DNA of 26,477 nt from Nitrospira sp. UBA2082 (GCA_002331335.1 DCZO01000004.1:9315-35791), one strand, 5' to 3'; shown: positions 14,495 to 23,344, counted from the first letter of the stretch. The notes: generated by a model not told the origin, from the sequence alone. A program made the numbers and translations.

Positions 14495-14505
14495 CCAGAC
14501 CCAAT

Positions 14506-16554
14506 ATGGACCAATCCGGTGCGCGACGATTTCGGCACGGTGCGATCGCAGTCCTGCTCCTTGCCTTGTCCTATCCTGTCGCGGCGCAGATGTCCTACGC
14601 CGGCGAGCAGGATGCGCTGATCGTGAGCGACGTGGTCGTGACGGGGACCAGAGTGCCCACAGCGCCGACTCGACTCTCTGCCGCTGCGACGGTGTTGACA
14701 CAAGACGACATGCGCCGCACTCCGTTTCAGAACGGCACGCAGGTCGACGATCTGTTGCGCCATATACCGGCTGTCCAGCCGAGCCTCCTCAGCAGCCGCT
14801 ACAACCACCCGACCGCTCAATTCATCGGTATCCGCGGATTGGGAACCAGGCGTGCGCTCGTGCTGTTAGACGGGGTACCGTTGAATGACGGCTTCGGCGG
14901 ATGGATCAACTGGGGACTGGTCCCTGACCGGATCGAACGGATCGAAATCATTCCCGGAGGAGGGTCAAACCTCTACGGCACCTGGGCCATGGGCGGGATC
15001 ATTCATCTCATCTCGCAAGCCGGCCGGCCAAAGAACGGAGCGAGCGTCGAACTGAACGGTGGATCGTTCGAAAGCCACCTCCAATCCGTTCGCGCGCAGT
15101 ATGGGAACGATCGAACCGGGTGGACCCTTGGGTATCGCCATTTCGGTACGGCGGGGTTTCTCACCGTCCCGTCCTACCAGCGGGGTCCGGCGGATACGCC
15201 CGTGGGGTCGGAGCACCATCAGTTCACCGGCAAGGTCTCGCATGAGGTGACGTCGCACACCACCGCATCTCTCTCGGGCGCCTACTACACAGAAGACCGC
15301 TCGTTTGGCACGTCCTTCAGCCGAGGCAGCCGCACGATCGGAACTGCGTCGCTGAGCCTCAAGGGAGACCACGGCTTCGGAGGGGTCTGGGAGGCGACGG
15401 CTTTCGCACAATGGCAAACGTTCCGTAACGAAGTCGGCGCGGTCCTGCCCTCGCCGTTCGTCCGCCGATTCGACCAGCCGGATCGGCTGCAAACGATTCC
15501 CTCGAACGACGTCGGCGGCATGGCGCAATGGACGGCGCCGCTTTTCTCGTTCTCGCGGATCGTAGTCGGCGGCGACACCCGCGCTATTCTCGCGCAATCG
15601 GAAGACCTGCGCGTGCCGTCTCAGACGCGAGTGGTGACGCAGGGCAAGCAAGTCGGGATGGGCGTGTTCGGCGAGTGGATCGTAGAACCCTTCGACGCCC
15701 TGGTCTTCACGGCTGGCGCGAGATGGGACTGGTGGAAAAGTTTTGACGGCGCTCGTGTGCCCTCATCGGGGCTGATCACTTCGTCTCAGGACAATGTCGC
15801 CAGCATCATCAATCCGAAAGTCAGCCTGTCGTATCGGGTCCATGACCGGGTACGGATCGGCGCGTCGGTCTATCAGGCGTTCCGTGCGCCGACGCTGAAT
15901 GAGTTGTACCGGGACTTCAGCGCATCCGGATTTACCTTTCGGAGCAACGACCGCCTGGAACCGGAGCGGCTGACCGGAGGCGACATGAAGGTCGAGGTGG
16001 AGCTGCTGCCGGACGGCTTGCTCGGTGTCCGCGCCACCGGGCATTACGACGAGATCAAAGACCAGATCCTCTTTGTGACGCAAGGGGCGACGTCCGTCCA
16101 GAGACAAAACATCGGGAAAGGCCGATCGGTCGGCGCCGACATCGAACTGCGGAGCCGGGTGGACGATCTGGCGTACCTCACGGCCGGATACTCGTTCACG
16201 GATTCGATCGTCACGAGTTTTCCCGGCGATCCATCACGTGAAGGCCTGCACATTCCCAACGTCTCTCGGCATCAAGTGACGGCCGCACTGACCGTCGGCC
16301 GGCCGACGGTCGCCCAGCTGACGCTGCAGGCCCGCTACCTCTCTCGGCAGTTTGCGGATGATCTGAATCGTCAACCGATCGCGGATTTCATCGTGCTGGA
16401 CCTGTCGCTGCGGAGACGGATCGCCCCCTGGGCGGAACTCTACCTCACCGGCGAGAATTTGACCGACCGCCGTTACATCGCCGTCCAAACGGGAAGCCTC
16501 AAGACCCTTGGTCAACCGCTGCTGATCGTGGGCGGCCTTCGGTTCGATTTCTAG
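14506..16554 (+). CDS. TonB-dependent outer-membrane receptor
   Basis: This 682-residue protein starts at the ATG 11 bases after the CopD-like stop. The frame stays open far upstream, but that part overlaps the CopD-like gene in another frame and is not coding. It has a signal peptide (about 1-27, ending VAAQ), a TonB-box-like segment DALIVSDVVVTGTR, a plug domain with FIGIRGLGTRRALVLLDGVPLNDG and GGGSNLYGTWAMGGIIHL, and a 22-strand-type barrel with the signature FRAPTLNELYRDF, ending in RFDF. The length fits the BtuB/OprC class. The CopD-like partner and copper proteins around it suggest a copper or copper-chelate cargo, but siderophore or cobalamin uptake cannot be excluded. Confidence 0.85.
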   Translation: MDQSGARRFRHGAIAVLLLALSYPVAAQMSYAGEQDALIVSDVVVTGTRVPTAPTRLSAAATVLTQDDMRRTPFQNGTQVDDLLRHIPAVQPSLLSSRYNHPTAQFIGIRGLGTRRALVLLDGVPLNDGFGGWINWGLVPDRIERIEIIPGGGSNLYGTWAMGGIIHLISQAGRPKNGASVELNGGSFESHLQSVRAQYGNDRTGWTLGYRHFGTAGFLTVPSYQRGPADTPVGSEHHQFTGKVSHEVTSHTTASLSGAYYTEDRSFGTSFSRGSRTIGTASLSLKGDHGFGGVWEATAFAQWQTFRNEVGAVLPSPFVRRFDQPDRLQTIPSNDVGGMAQWTAPLFSFSRIVVGGDTRAILAQSEDLRVPSQTRVVTQGKQVGMGVFGEWIVEPFDALVFTAGARWDWWKSFDGARVPSSGLITSSQDNVASIINPKVSLSYRVHDRVRIGASVYQAFRAPTLNELYRDFSASGFTFRSNDRLEPERLTGGDMKVEVELLPDGLLGVRATGHYDEIKDQILFVTQGATSVQRQNIGKGRSVGADIELRSRVDDLAYLTAGYSFTDSIVTSFPGDPSREGLHIPNVSRHQVTAALTVGRPTVAQLTLQARYLSRQFADDLNRQPIADFIVLDLSLRRRIAPWAELYLTGENLTDRRYIAVQTGSLKTLGQPLLIVGGLRFDF

Positions 16555-16576
16555 CAGGATGCTCCGGAGCCTACAG

Positions 16577-17830
16577 CTACGGTGTCTTTGCGCAGCGGAA
16601 CCCATAGCCGAAGTGCCGGTTCATCGGTTGCGCATTGAATCGATGCGCGGACCGCAGAAAGTCGGACACGTACAGCCAGGACCCTCCGCGAACGACCTTC
16701 TCCTCACCCTTGTCCGGTCCGATGGGGTTCTTTTCCGGACCGGTCTTATAATAATCAAGTCCGTACCAATCGAACACCCATTCCCAGGCGTTCCCGGCCA
16801 TGTCATAGATCCCGTAAGGACTCTTTCCCGCTTCGAACGATCCCACCGGAGCCAAGGCCAGGTGGTCGTCCCAGTCCTTTCTTCCATAATTGGCATGGAG
16901 CCGGGTCGGCGCTTCATTGCCCCACGGATAGATTCGTCCATCCGTTCCCCGTGCGGCCTTTTCCCACTCCGCCTCGGTCGGCAGGCGCTTGCCGGCCCAT
17001 TTGCAGTAATTGACGGCATCCTCCCAGCTCACATTGACGACCGGGCGTCGCTGATGGTGCAACTGATTCATGGTACCCCAGTCCGGAGGCTCCTCCATAT
17101 CCGTTGCCTCCAGGTACCGCGCATACTGCCCGACCGTTACCTCGTATTTGTCCATATAGAACCCGTTGAGATAAATCTGCCGGACAGGTTTTTCGTCGTC
17201 GCCAAGCGTGCTTCCTCTTGTGAACTTTCCCGCCGGTACCAGCACCATCTGCATGTCGAGGGCATCGGTTTCTCCCGGGGCTCCGGCAGGTGTCAGTTTC
17301 TTCGATGCGGCGGAATGTGATCGTGGAAGCTTCGCCTGCAGCTGTCGGTAGAGAGACTGTTGCTCGCTAGTGAGGCCCAGCTCATTGGCGTTGTTCAGAG
17401 CCTCCTCGGCCTGCCTCATCTTCCCGCCGGCGATCAGGCCCTTTGCCTCGTTGAGGGTCCGCCAGACCGTCATTTCTTCGCGCAGCCGATACACCTTCCC
17501 TTTAGTCTTGGGTAAGTAGGACTTCGTCGGTCCGGATTTGGCATCCAGATCCAACGCGGTATCATAATGTTCCTCCGCACAGGCCCAGGCTTCTAAGGCA
17601 CGACAGGTCTCCGCCAGGTTGAAATGCCCCTGGATATTGGACGGATCTTTCAGGATACCGGCTTCCAGCGACGCGCGCGCCTCCGTATACTGTTTATTCT
17701 TCAAGAGAGTTTCTCCCTTGGAAAACTCCTGCTCTCCGGCACCGGCCGCATGCGTTGCGAGAGGGGTGACGGCCATTCCCACCGCAATAACGAAACCCAA
17801 CACGGTCACCAGTCCTCGCATCTGCCTCAT
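16577..17830 (-). CDS. Secreted TPR + SUMF1-domain protein, copy A
   Basis: This 417-residue protein starts at the ATG with GGGAGGGA seven bases upstream; an open extension of 34 codons lacks signals. It has a signal peptide (about 1-28), then TPR-like helices (about 30-170; LLKNKQYTEARASLEAGI, GHFNLAETCRALEAWACAEEHY). From about 190 a SUMF1 domain follows (VLVPAGKFTRGST, YMDKYEVTVGQYARYLEAT, GKRLPTEAEWEKAARGTDG, AGNAWEWVFDW, KVVRGGSWLY, GYGFRCAKTP). The Cys pair of FGE is missing (FLRSAHRFNAQP). It is a close paralogue of the next minus-strand gene. Such proteins may act as scaffolds or maturation helpers in the periplasm; no substrate is known. It converges with the TonB receptor with only 22 bases between. 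Confidence 0.8.
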   Translation of the reverse strand: MRQMRGLVTVLGFVIAVGMAVTPLATHAAGAGEQEFSKGETLLKNKQYTEARASLEAGILKDPSNIQGHFNLAETCRALEAWACAEEHYDTALDLDAKSGPTKSYLPKTKGKVYRLREEMTVWRTLNEAKGLIAGGKMRQAEEALNNANELGLTSEQQSLYRQLQAKLPRSHSAASKKLTPAGAPGETDALDMQMVLVPAGKFTRGSTLGDDEKPVRQIYLNGFYMDKYEVTVGQYARYLEATDMEEPPDWGTMNQLHHQRRPVVNVSWEDAVNYCKWAGKRLPTEAEWEKAARGTDGRIYPWGNEAPTRLHANYGRKDWDDHLALAPVGSFEAGKSPYGIYDMAGNAWEWVFDWYGLDYYKTGPEKNPIGPDKGEEKVVRGGSWLYVSDFLRSAHRFNAQPMNRHFGYGFRCAKTP

Positions 17831-18402
17831 GAGCACGTCCCTCCCCCTTATGAGTGCTGTTTGGCTCCTGTCCGGCCTCAGTGACACAGAAGGACCAACC
17901 GCCCACCCCTCCACGGCCTCATGGGCTGGCATACTGTGGGATCGATCCGGCGGAAAGCACTCATTTTTGTATCAACCACGTTTCAAGTCACATGCCCGTG
18001 CTTTGGGATCTCGTGGTGATGCTAATCCTTAGGGGTATCCAATAATTCCTGAAGATTTCCGGGTGCCGAATTTCCGTTGTTTCGTAGAGTATGTAGACAG
18101 TTGCTACAGGTATGATTTCCCGCCTGTCCCAGAATGCCACCCCTCTGGTTCGCCTCCTTCTATCTAAGCGCGAAGGGTCACAGGAGGAAGTGTGTCCGTC
18201 CTCTGCCAGGTCTCTCTACAAGCAGTCAGATGACGAACGGACGGCCCGCCGTACGATATCGTTCGCCTTGCAAGATCGAGCAGGAAAGAAGCCCGGTCAG
18301 TCTGAAGTGTCGGAGTCACGACGCGTCGTCAGCGTAACGCCCTCGCCTGAAGACCTGCGCGTCCCCACCGCTCATCCGATGACATTGATCAATCTGGCAG
18401 GG
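17831..18402. other. Gene-free spacer between the two TPR-SUMF1 genes
   Basis: About 570 bases contain no credible coding frame; a 98-codon plus-strand frame overlaps the end of the next gene and has no family features. It must hold the minus-strand promoter of copy A, but I cannot pick a clear -35/-10 pair. A/T-rich sequence occurs at about 18020-18110, and the 12-bp palindrome ACGACGCGTCGT lies at 18318-18329. No terminator is obvious after copy B. Confidence 0.35.
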
Positions 18403-19677
18403 TTATGAGCTCTTCGCGCAGCGGAACCCGTAGCCGAACTGCCGACCGGATGGATCGGCATTGAAACGGAACGACGCACGCAGAAACTCCTGAACATACA
18501 GCCAGTTCCCGCCCCGCACAACTTTAGACTTACCCGTTGCCGGTCCTTGAGGATTCTTCATCGGGCTCTTCTTGTAATAGTCATGGTCATACCAGTCGTT
18601 GACCCATTCCCAAGCATTTCCGGCCATGTCGTAGATGCCATAGGGACTCTTGCCCATTTCGAACATCCCCACCGGAACTAAGGCCATATGAGAAGCCCAT
18701 TGCTTCTTGCCGAAATTTGCGTGGAGCCTGGTGGGGGGCTCGTTGCCCCAGGGATAGAGGCGGGCATCCGTCCCCCGCGCCGCCTTTTCCCACTCCGCCT
18801 CGGTCGGCAGACGCTTACCGGCCCATTTGCAGTACGTGGCCGCATCCGACCAGCTGACGTTCACAACGGGACGTTTCTGATGGCGGGGTTGGTTCATAAT
18901 GTCCCATTCCGGTGGCGCCTCCGTGCCCGTCGCCTCCAGATACTTGGCATACTGCCCCACCGTCACGTGGTACTTGTCCATAGAGAAAGCGTCAAGGTAG
19001 ACGCGATGCACAGGCTTTTCGTCCGCTTTCAGGGTACTCCCCATCGTGAATTCCCCGGCCGATACCAGCGCCATTGGTACGTCGCGGGGATCGGTCTGGA
19101 ACGCCTCTCCTGCTGACCTATCCGGTTGCAGATTATCAGGCGAGCCGGTCGCCCGTCGCCCGGGGAAGTTCGCTTCCAACTGTTGATAGACGGCCTGTTG
19201 CTCATTGGTGAGGCCCAACTCATTGGCGCCGTCCAGGGCCTCTTCTGCCTGCTTCATCTTGTCGGGCTGCGCCCGCCCACTGGCAATCAGACCCTTCGCT
19301 TTCTCCAGCAACCGCCACGCAGTCACTTCCTCCAATGACTGCCACACCTTCATTTTGCTTAACCGTGGCTCTCTCGTCCCCGTGATCCTGGATTTCGCAT
19401 CGAGATGCAACGCGGTCTCGTAATGTTCTTCCGCGCAATCCCAGGCTGCTAATCCTCGACAGGCCTCCGCCAGGTTGAAATGGGCCTGCACATTCGACGG
19501 GCTCTTCATGATACCGGCTTCCAGCGCCACGCGCGCTTCCGCGTACTGTTTGTTCTTTAGCAGATTCTCCCCTTTGGCAAAATCCTGGTTGCCGGCGTCG
19601 GCCGCCAGCGCCGTCACGGAGTGTACCGTCATGTTCAAACATAGGGCAAAACCCAGCACCCCGAGCGTCTGCCTCAT
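18403..19677 (-). CDS. Secreted TPR + SUMF1-domain protein, copy B
   Basis: This 424-residue protein starts at the ATG with GGGAGGGAGG upstream. Its plan equals copy A: signal peptide (about 1-26), TPR-like helices (DFAKGENLLKNKQYAEARVA; AHFNLAEACRGLAAWDCAEE), a linker with a short extra helix, then the SUMF1 domain from about 198 (ALVSAGEFTMGST to GYGFRCAKSS). The Cys pair needed for formylglycine formation is absent (FLRASFRFNADP). Long stretches are identical to copy A while linkers differ, so the pair arose by tandem duplication and has diverged. It is more similar to copy A than to the shorter SUMF1 protein at 13040-13912. Its role is unknown; it is likely periplasmic. Confidence 0.8.
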   Translation of the reverse strand: MRQTLGVLGFALCLNMTVHSVTALAADAGNQDFAKGENLLKNKQYAEARVALEAGIMKSPSNVQAHFNLAEACRGLAAWDCAEEHYETALHLDAKSRITGTREPRLSKMKVWQSLEEVTAWRLLEKAKGLIASGRAQPDKMKQAEEALDGANELGLTNEQQAVYQQLEANFPGRRATGSPDNLQPDRSAGEAFQTDPRDVPMALVSAGEFTMGSTLKADEKPVHRVYLDAFSMDKYHVTVGQYAKYLEATGTEAPPEWDIMNQPRHQKRPVVNVSWSDAATYCKWAGKRLPTEAEWEKAARGTDARLYPWGNEPPTRLHANFGKKQWASHMALVPVGMFEMGKSPYGIYDMAGNAWEWVNDWYDHDYYKKSPMKNPQGPATGKSKVVRGGNWLYVQEFLRASFRFNADPSGRQFGYGFRCAKSS

Positions 19678-19910
19678 ACACGCCTCCCTCCCTCCTGCGA
19701 CTGCCTAAAGGCAGTGGGTCTCGCCTCCCGATACAGAGCACCGGCCGTCGTCGTGAACACAGGCTTCATGGTCGGGAAACATAACATAACCGCGCCTCAG
19801 CATAAAGAAGCCTAAGCGGTTGACCTAGTCTTGTGCGGTTGATGATTCGGTCTCGCTAGAGGTCTCCGGCAGATGGAAGTATCAAAGCCATTGGCCAACG
19901 GCGGTGCATC

Positions 19911-19947
19911 CTCGGCGGCCTCCGTATTGGTTGATCAGGCCGCCGAG
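19911..19947 (-). terminator. Hairpin after the PDZ-protein gene
   Basis: CTCGGCGGCCT (19911-19921) is the exact reverse complement of AGGCCGCCGAG (19937-19947), giving an 11-bp G+C-rich stem with a 15-base loop about 20 bases beyond the PDZ gene stop on the minus strand. There is no T-run, so it is a probable terminator or 3'-end stabiliser. Confidence 0.45.
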
Positions 19948-19967
19948 AAGATGTGCACTCACATAGT

Positions 19968-20423
19968 CTAAGGTGCCGGCTTATCCTTGTAGGTGCCGTG
20001 ACCCGCCCGGCCCTTCGTCAGCGTGGTACCGGCCACCCGTGTCACGGAGATTTCCTGAGGAACGCCTTCTCGCTTGACGGTTAACTTCACGTTGGCCCCC
20101 GCTTCTCCCCGGACCATCTTCACCACCTCCTCATATGTCTTTCCCGACACCGATACGCCGTCGACGCTCACCAACTCATCTCCGTGCTTCAGTCCGGCCT
20201 TGTATGCAGGCCCTTCAGGATTTACGTGGCCGACATGTAACGAGGCCGGATCTCCAACGCGCAAGGCCCCGATGTGGAGTGAGATACCAATCACACCCTC
20301 CGCCATCTTGGCTTCGTCTGTACGGCTAGGAATCTCTCCTGGTTGATCTGCAGCATGAAGCGGACCGATCACCATGAGACTGAGCACCATACCGGCCATG
20401 AGAGCCGCACTTCTGTTTCTCAT
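19968..20423 (-). CDS. Secreted PDZ-domain protein
   Basis: This 151-residue protein has a signal peptide (about 1-25, ending HAAD). One PDZ domain spans about 40-125: EGPAYKAGLKHGDELVSVDGVSV followed by TYEEVVKMVRGEAGANVKLTVKREG, as in the C-terminal-peptidase/HtrA type PDZ but without any protease domain. It could bind peptide ends of periplasmic partners, perhaps the neighbouring SUMF1 proteins. The ribosome site GGGGAGGGA resembles those of the two TPR-SUMF1 genes on the same strand, though a 290-base spacer separates it from copy B. Confidence 0.75.
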   Translation of the reverse strand: MRNRSAALMAGMVLSLMVIGPLHAADQPGEIPSRTDEAKMAEGVIGISLHIGALRVGDPASLHVGHVNPEGPAYKAGLKHGDELVSVDGVSVSGKTYEEVVKMVRGEAGANVKLTVKREGVPQEISVTRVAGTTLTKGRAGHGTYKDKPAP

Positions 20424-20814
20424 ACATGTCCCTCCCCTTACATAAATGGTTGAAGCGAAAAATCCAGCGGCCGGCTGGAAACCATGAAGGATAGTGCCGG
20501 CATGGTCAAACCAGACTCACGCTACTACGTCTACATGAGAAATGGGTTAGGCGGGCATTAGACCTCACTCAGCTGTCGCCTTCTGCGACAACAGCTCGGT
20601 GCCGGCTGTAGAAAAAGGCTACTTTTGTTGATCGGTTGTTCGCATCACGCGACGGAACCGGTGAATGTCCAAGGCTAATCAATATATTTCTTGAACCCGT
20701 CCCGCGGTTCTCTCCTTGCACCCGTCAAGGACTGATTGGTCGAAGAGGTGGCCTATTTGTCCAAAGAGATGACGGGACGGCTTCGACCATGAATAGAAAG
20801 GCATAGCACCAGAA
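20424..20814. other. Divergent spacer between the PDZ and cytochrome genes
   Basis: It holds no credible gene. Small hairpins are visible: TCCAGC/GCTGGA (20463-20479) in the PDZ leader, and GTCGC/GCGAC (20575-20589) flanked by AGCTGT and ACAGCT. The promoters of both genes must lie here but are not clear. A five-codon frame (MNRKA) just before the cytochrome start is probably chance. Confidence 0.35.
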
Positions 20815-21282
20815 ATGAAATCGCGCTGGTGTACGTGGGTCTTTGTTCTCTGGATCCTCACAATCACTGTTCTGGGATGGTTCTTCATCAAGGGATGGAC
20901 GGCGGAGGGGAGTGACGGGCGTACGGAAATACTGCTGGCAGCTGCGGAACGTGATCAGATCCTGGCGGAAATGCGCTTGCTCTTGAAAGCGGTGGACGGG
21001 ATCGTCAGAGGGCTTGGGGAGCCACAGCGTGACGTGAAGCAAATGGAAGAAACTGCCAGGGCGGTCGGGATGCACATGGCCGCGGATACGGAGCCGGCCA
21101 TCATGGCCAAGCTGCCGCTGCCCTTTAAACAGATGGGTATGTCGATCCACAAGGATATGGATGTGTTGGCCGATGCGATTGTGCAGCACGAGACACCTCA
21201 ACAGATTTTGCAACGGTTGTCGAGCATCACGGCCCGCTGCACGACCTGTCACGACATGTACAGATTCACATCGAGCGAGTAG
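20815..21282 (+). CDS. Membrane-anchored cytochrome c'-like heme protein
   Basis: This 155-residue protein has an N-terminal hydrophobic helix (about 6-26) acting as signal anchor or signal peptide. The rest is predicted helical with a single heme motif near the C-terminus, Cys142-x2-Cys145-His146 (RCTTCHDMYR). A CxxCH close to the end of a helical protein is the pattern of the cytochrome c'/c556 family, which bind NO or carry electrons in the periplasm. Met residues before it (MHM, QMGM) might supply a second ligand, in which case it would be c556-like. The ribosome site is weak. It could serve the sulfide oxidoreductase downstream, but this is only context. Confidence 0.65.
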   Translation: MKSRWCTWVFVLWILTITVLGWFFIKGWTAEGSDGRTEILLAAAERDQILAEMRLLLKAVDGIVRGLGEPQRDVKQMEETARAVGMHMAADTEPAIMAKLPLPFKQMGMSIHKDMDVLADAIVQHETPQQILQRLSSITARCTTCHDMYRFTSSE

Positions 21283-21470
21283 CCGCAGCGGTCAGCAATC
21301 AGCCGTAGAGAAGGAAAATCGGGGCGAGCGCGAATCCATTTCCAAGACGGCAACTCTCACCCAATGAGAGCTTCTGTCATGGCCGGATGGCATGAGCATT
21401 CAAAGAGGGGCGCAGTCCCCTCGCCACCGAGAGCAATTTCGCTCCGGCCATGTGCACAAGGAGGTGCGCC

Positions 21471-21773
21471 ATGCAGTCGAAGAACGTGCTTACCATCATG
21501 ATGGCGGTTGCCATGTTGTTGCCGGCCGGTCTTGTGCCTGTCGCGTCGGCGCAGGATCGAGACCGCGACCGGGATCAGCTGAAGACGCAGCAGCAGATTC
21601 AAGACAAGGACAAGCTGCAGACGAAAGATCAGCTGCAAGAGAAGGATCGGATCAAGGAGCAGGAGAGAGTTCGGGAACGGGAACGCGAACGGACGAGAGA
21701 GCAAACCCGGATCGAGCGCCCCGAGAAGCCGCAGCATGAGAGAGCGGAACGGCCTGAGCGCGGGGGACGGTAA
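21471..21773 (+). CDS. Secreted low-complexity, highly charged protein
   Basis: This 100-residue protein starts at the ATG after AAGGAGGT; an in-frame ATG seven codons earlier has no such site. It has a signal peptide (about 1-27, ending ASAQ). The mature part is almost only Arg, Asp, Glu, Lys and Gln in an alternating pattern (DRDRDRDQLK, then LQEKDRIKEQERV and RERERERTREQ) and should form one long charged helix or stay disordered. It shows no enzyme motif. Similar short charged exported proteins are often annotated as hypothetical. It may act in the cell envelope; the function is unknown. Confidence 0.6.
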   Translation: MQSKNVLTIMMAVAMLLPAGLVPVASAQDRDRDRDQLKTQQQIQDKDKLQTKDQLQEKDRIKEQERVRERERERTREQTRIERPEKPQHERAERPERGGR

Positions 21774-21781
21774 CAACGGAC

Positions 21782-21824
21782 AGTGCTGAGTGCTGAGATA
21801 GTGTCGATGTAGCACTCAGCACTC
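21782..21824. repeat. Inverted pair of 7-bp tandem repeats
   Basis: Two copies of AGTGCTG (21782-21795) face two copies of AGCACTC (21811-21824) across a short loop, giving a perfect 13-bp stem (21782-21794 with 21811-21823). It sits between the charged-protein gene and the sulfide oxidoreductase gene. There is no T-run, so it is not a classical terminator. It shares the 7-base period of the other repeat patches in this window. Confidence 0.65.
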
Positions 21825-21848
21825 GTCACTGCGTACAGGAGGTGAGCG

Positions 21849-23096
21849 ATGGCACGAGTGGTGATTATCGGCGCATCGATCGGCGGATTGCCTGCCGCCT
21901 ATGAGGTGCGGGCGCTGTTGGACAAGAAGCACAAGGTGACTGTAATCTCGAACGTGGACTCGTTCCATTTCGTCCCGTCGAATCCTTGGGTGGCGGTCGG
22001 ATGGCGCACGCGCAAGGACATCAGCTTTCCGCTCGGCCCGGCGCTGGAGAAGAAGGGCATCGAATTCGTCCACGCAGCGGCTGACCGGATCGAGCCGGAG
22101 CAGAATCGGGTGATGACGGCGAAAGGTGAGGTGCCCTACGACTATCTCATCATCGCCACAGGGCCCAAGCTGAACTTCAGCGCAGTTCCGGGGCTTGGCC
22201 CCAGCGGATTCACACAATCGGTCTGTAACGTGGACCATGCGGAGCAGGCATGGGGTGTCTATCAGAGTTTTCTGAAAGATCCGGGCCCCATCGTGGTCGG
22301 CGCTGCACAAGGCGCGTCGTGTTTTGGCCCGGCCTATGAGATGGCCTTTATCTTTGATGCGGATCTCCGCCGGAAAAAACTCCGGAAAAAGGTTCCCATC
22401 TACTTCGTGACGCCGGAACCCTATCTCGGGCATATGGGCTTAGCGGGGGTTGGCAGATCGCGACGGCTGATGGAAGATGAATTTGCCGAACACTCGATCA
22501 AGCCCATTGCCGGCACCGCGATCAAGGAAGTGCAGCCGGGGAAAATGCTGTTGGATGACGGCCAGGAAGTACCGTTCCGCTATTCGATGATTATTCCGCC
22601 ATTTGTCGGCGTGGATGCAGTGGCGGGAACGTCTGGGCTGTGCAATCCCAAAGGCTTCGTGAACATTGATGCGTATCAAGCCAATCCCAAGTACAGGAAT
22701 ATCTATGCGATCGGCGTGTGCGTCGCCATTCCACCCGTGGAGCAGACGCCGGTCCCGACCGGCGCGCCCAAGACCGGCTATATGATCGAATCGATGGTGT
22801 CCGCGTCGGTGCACAACATCAAGGCCGACATCGAAAATAACGACAAGAAAGCAACAGCGACGTGGAATGCCATCTGTCTGGCCGATATGGGCGATACCGG
22901 CATGGCGTTCGTCGCGCTGCCGCAGATGGCGCCGCGCAATGTCACCTGGGCCAGGAAGGGGAAATGGGTGCATCTGGCCAAGATCGGGCTGGAAAAGTAC
23001 TTCCTGATGAAAATGAAGAAGGGGGTCAGCGAGCCGTTTTTCGAAAAGGCGATCTTGAACGCCATGGGCATCAACAAGCTTGAAAAAGCCGGGTAA
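21849..23096 (+). CDS. sqr: Sulfide:quinone oxidoreductase (SQR) family flavoprotein
   Basis: This 415-residue protein has the FAD-binding start VVIIGASIGGLPAAYE and a second nucleotide-fold segment YDYLIIATGPKLNF. The three Cys that carry out sulfide oxidation and polysulfide formation in SQR are all placed correctly: Cys126 (SVCNVDHAEQAW), Cys158 (GAAQGASCFGPAYE) and Cys343 (NAICLADMGDTG). The C-terminal part (about 360-410, KYFLMKMKKG and following) has the amphipathic helices that dip into the membrane to reach quinone. It oxidises sulfide and passes electrons to the quinone pool at the inner membrane. The ribosome site is AGGAGGT. The DUF2892 gene follows after 59 bases, a frequent pairing. 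Confidence 0.8.
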   Translation: MARVVIIGASIGGLPAAYEVRALLDKKHKVTVISNVDSFHFVPSNPWVAVGWRTRKDISFPLGPALEKKGIEFVHAAADRIEPEQNRVMTAKGEVPYDYLIIATGPKLNFSAVPGLGPSGFTQSVCNVDHAEQAWGVYQSFLKDPGPIVVGAAQGASCFGPAYEMAFIFDADLRRKKLRKKVPIYFVTPEPYLGHMGLAGVGRSRRLMEDEFAEHSIKPIAGTAIKEVQPGKMLLDDGQEVPFRYSMIIPPFVGVDAVAGTSGLCNPKGFVNIDAYQANPKYRNIYAIGVCVAIPPVEQTPVPTGAPKTGYMIESMVSASVHNIKADIENNDKKATATWNAICLADMGDTGMAFVALPQMAPRNVTWARKGKWVHLAKIGLEKYFLMKMKKGVSEPFFEKAILNAMGINKLEKAG

Positions 23097-23155
23097 CGGC
23101 CACGAATCCTTTGTCCATGCGGTGTCTCACACGACCAACAAGAAAGGAGGCACCG

Positions 23156-23344
23156 ATGAACCTCAATGAGATGTTGCGATTGATTGCCGGCCTGTTCGTA
23201 CTGGGTTCGGTCGTGTTGGGTGCGACCGTCCATCCCTACTGGAACTACTTCGCCGCCTTCGTGGCGGTGAACCTCATTCAATCGGCGTTTACCGGCTGGT
23301 GTCCGATGATGGCGCTGTTGCGAAAGCTCGGCGTGCAGGAGTAA
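23156..23344 (+). CDS. DUF2892 (YgaP-like) small membrane protein
   Basis: This 62-residue protein starts at the ATG after AAAGGAGG. It has two membrane helices (about 6-24 and 28-45) followed by GWCPMMALLRKLGV, the conserved C-terminal signature of DUF2892 proteins, also found as the membrane tail of the rhodanese YgaP. Members usually sit beside rhodaneses or sulfide:quinone oxidoreductases, as here, and the Cys in GWCP may handle sulfane sulfur. It is probably co-transcribed with the SQR gene; a MITE begins directly after its stop codon. Confidence 0.75.
   Translation: MNLNEMLRLIAGLFVLGSVVLGATVHPYWNYFAAFVAVNLIQSAFTGWCPMMALLRKLGVQE

Noticed and set aside
14005..14505. N-terminal extension of the TonB receptor frame back to 14005
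   Set aside because: The extension overlaps the CopD-like gene in another frame and would hide the signal peptide; ATG 14506 gives a normal receptor start.
18112..18408. 98-codon plus-strand frame between the TPR-SUMF1 genes
   Set aside because: It has no ribosome site, no family features, and overlaps the end of a well-supported gene.
21782..21824. Intrinsic terminator of the charged-protein gene
   Set aside because: The perfect stem lacks a T-run and is built from tandem heptamers, so a repeat is the better explanation; it could still influence mRNA ends.
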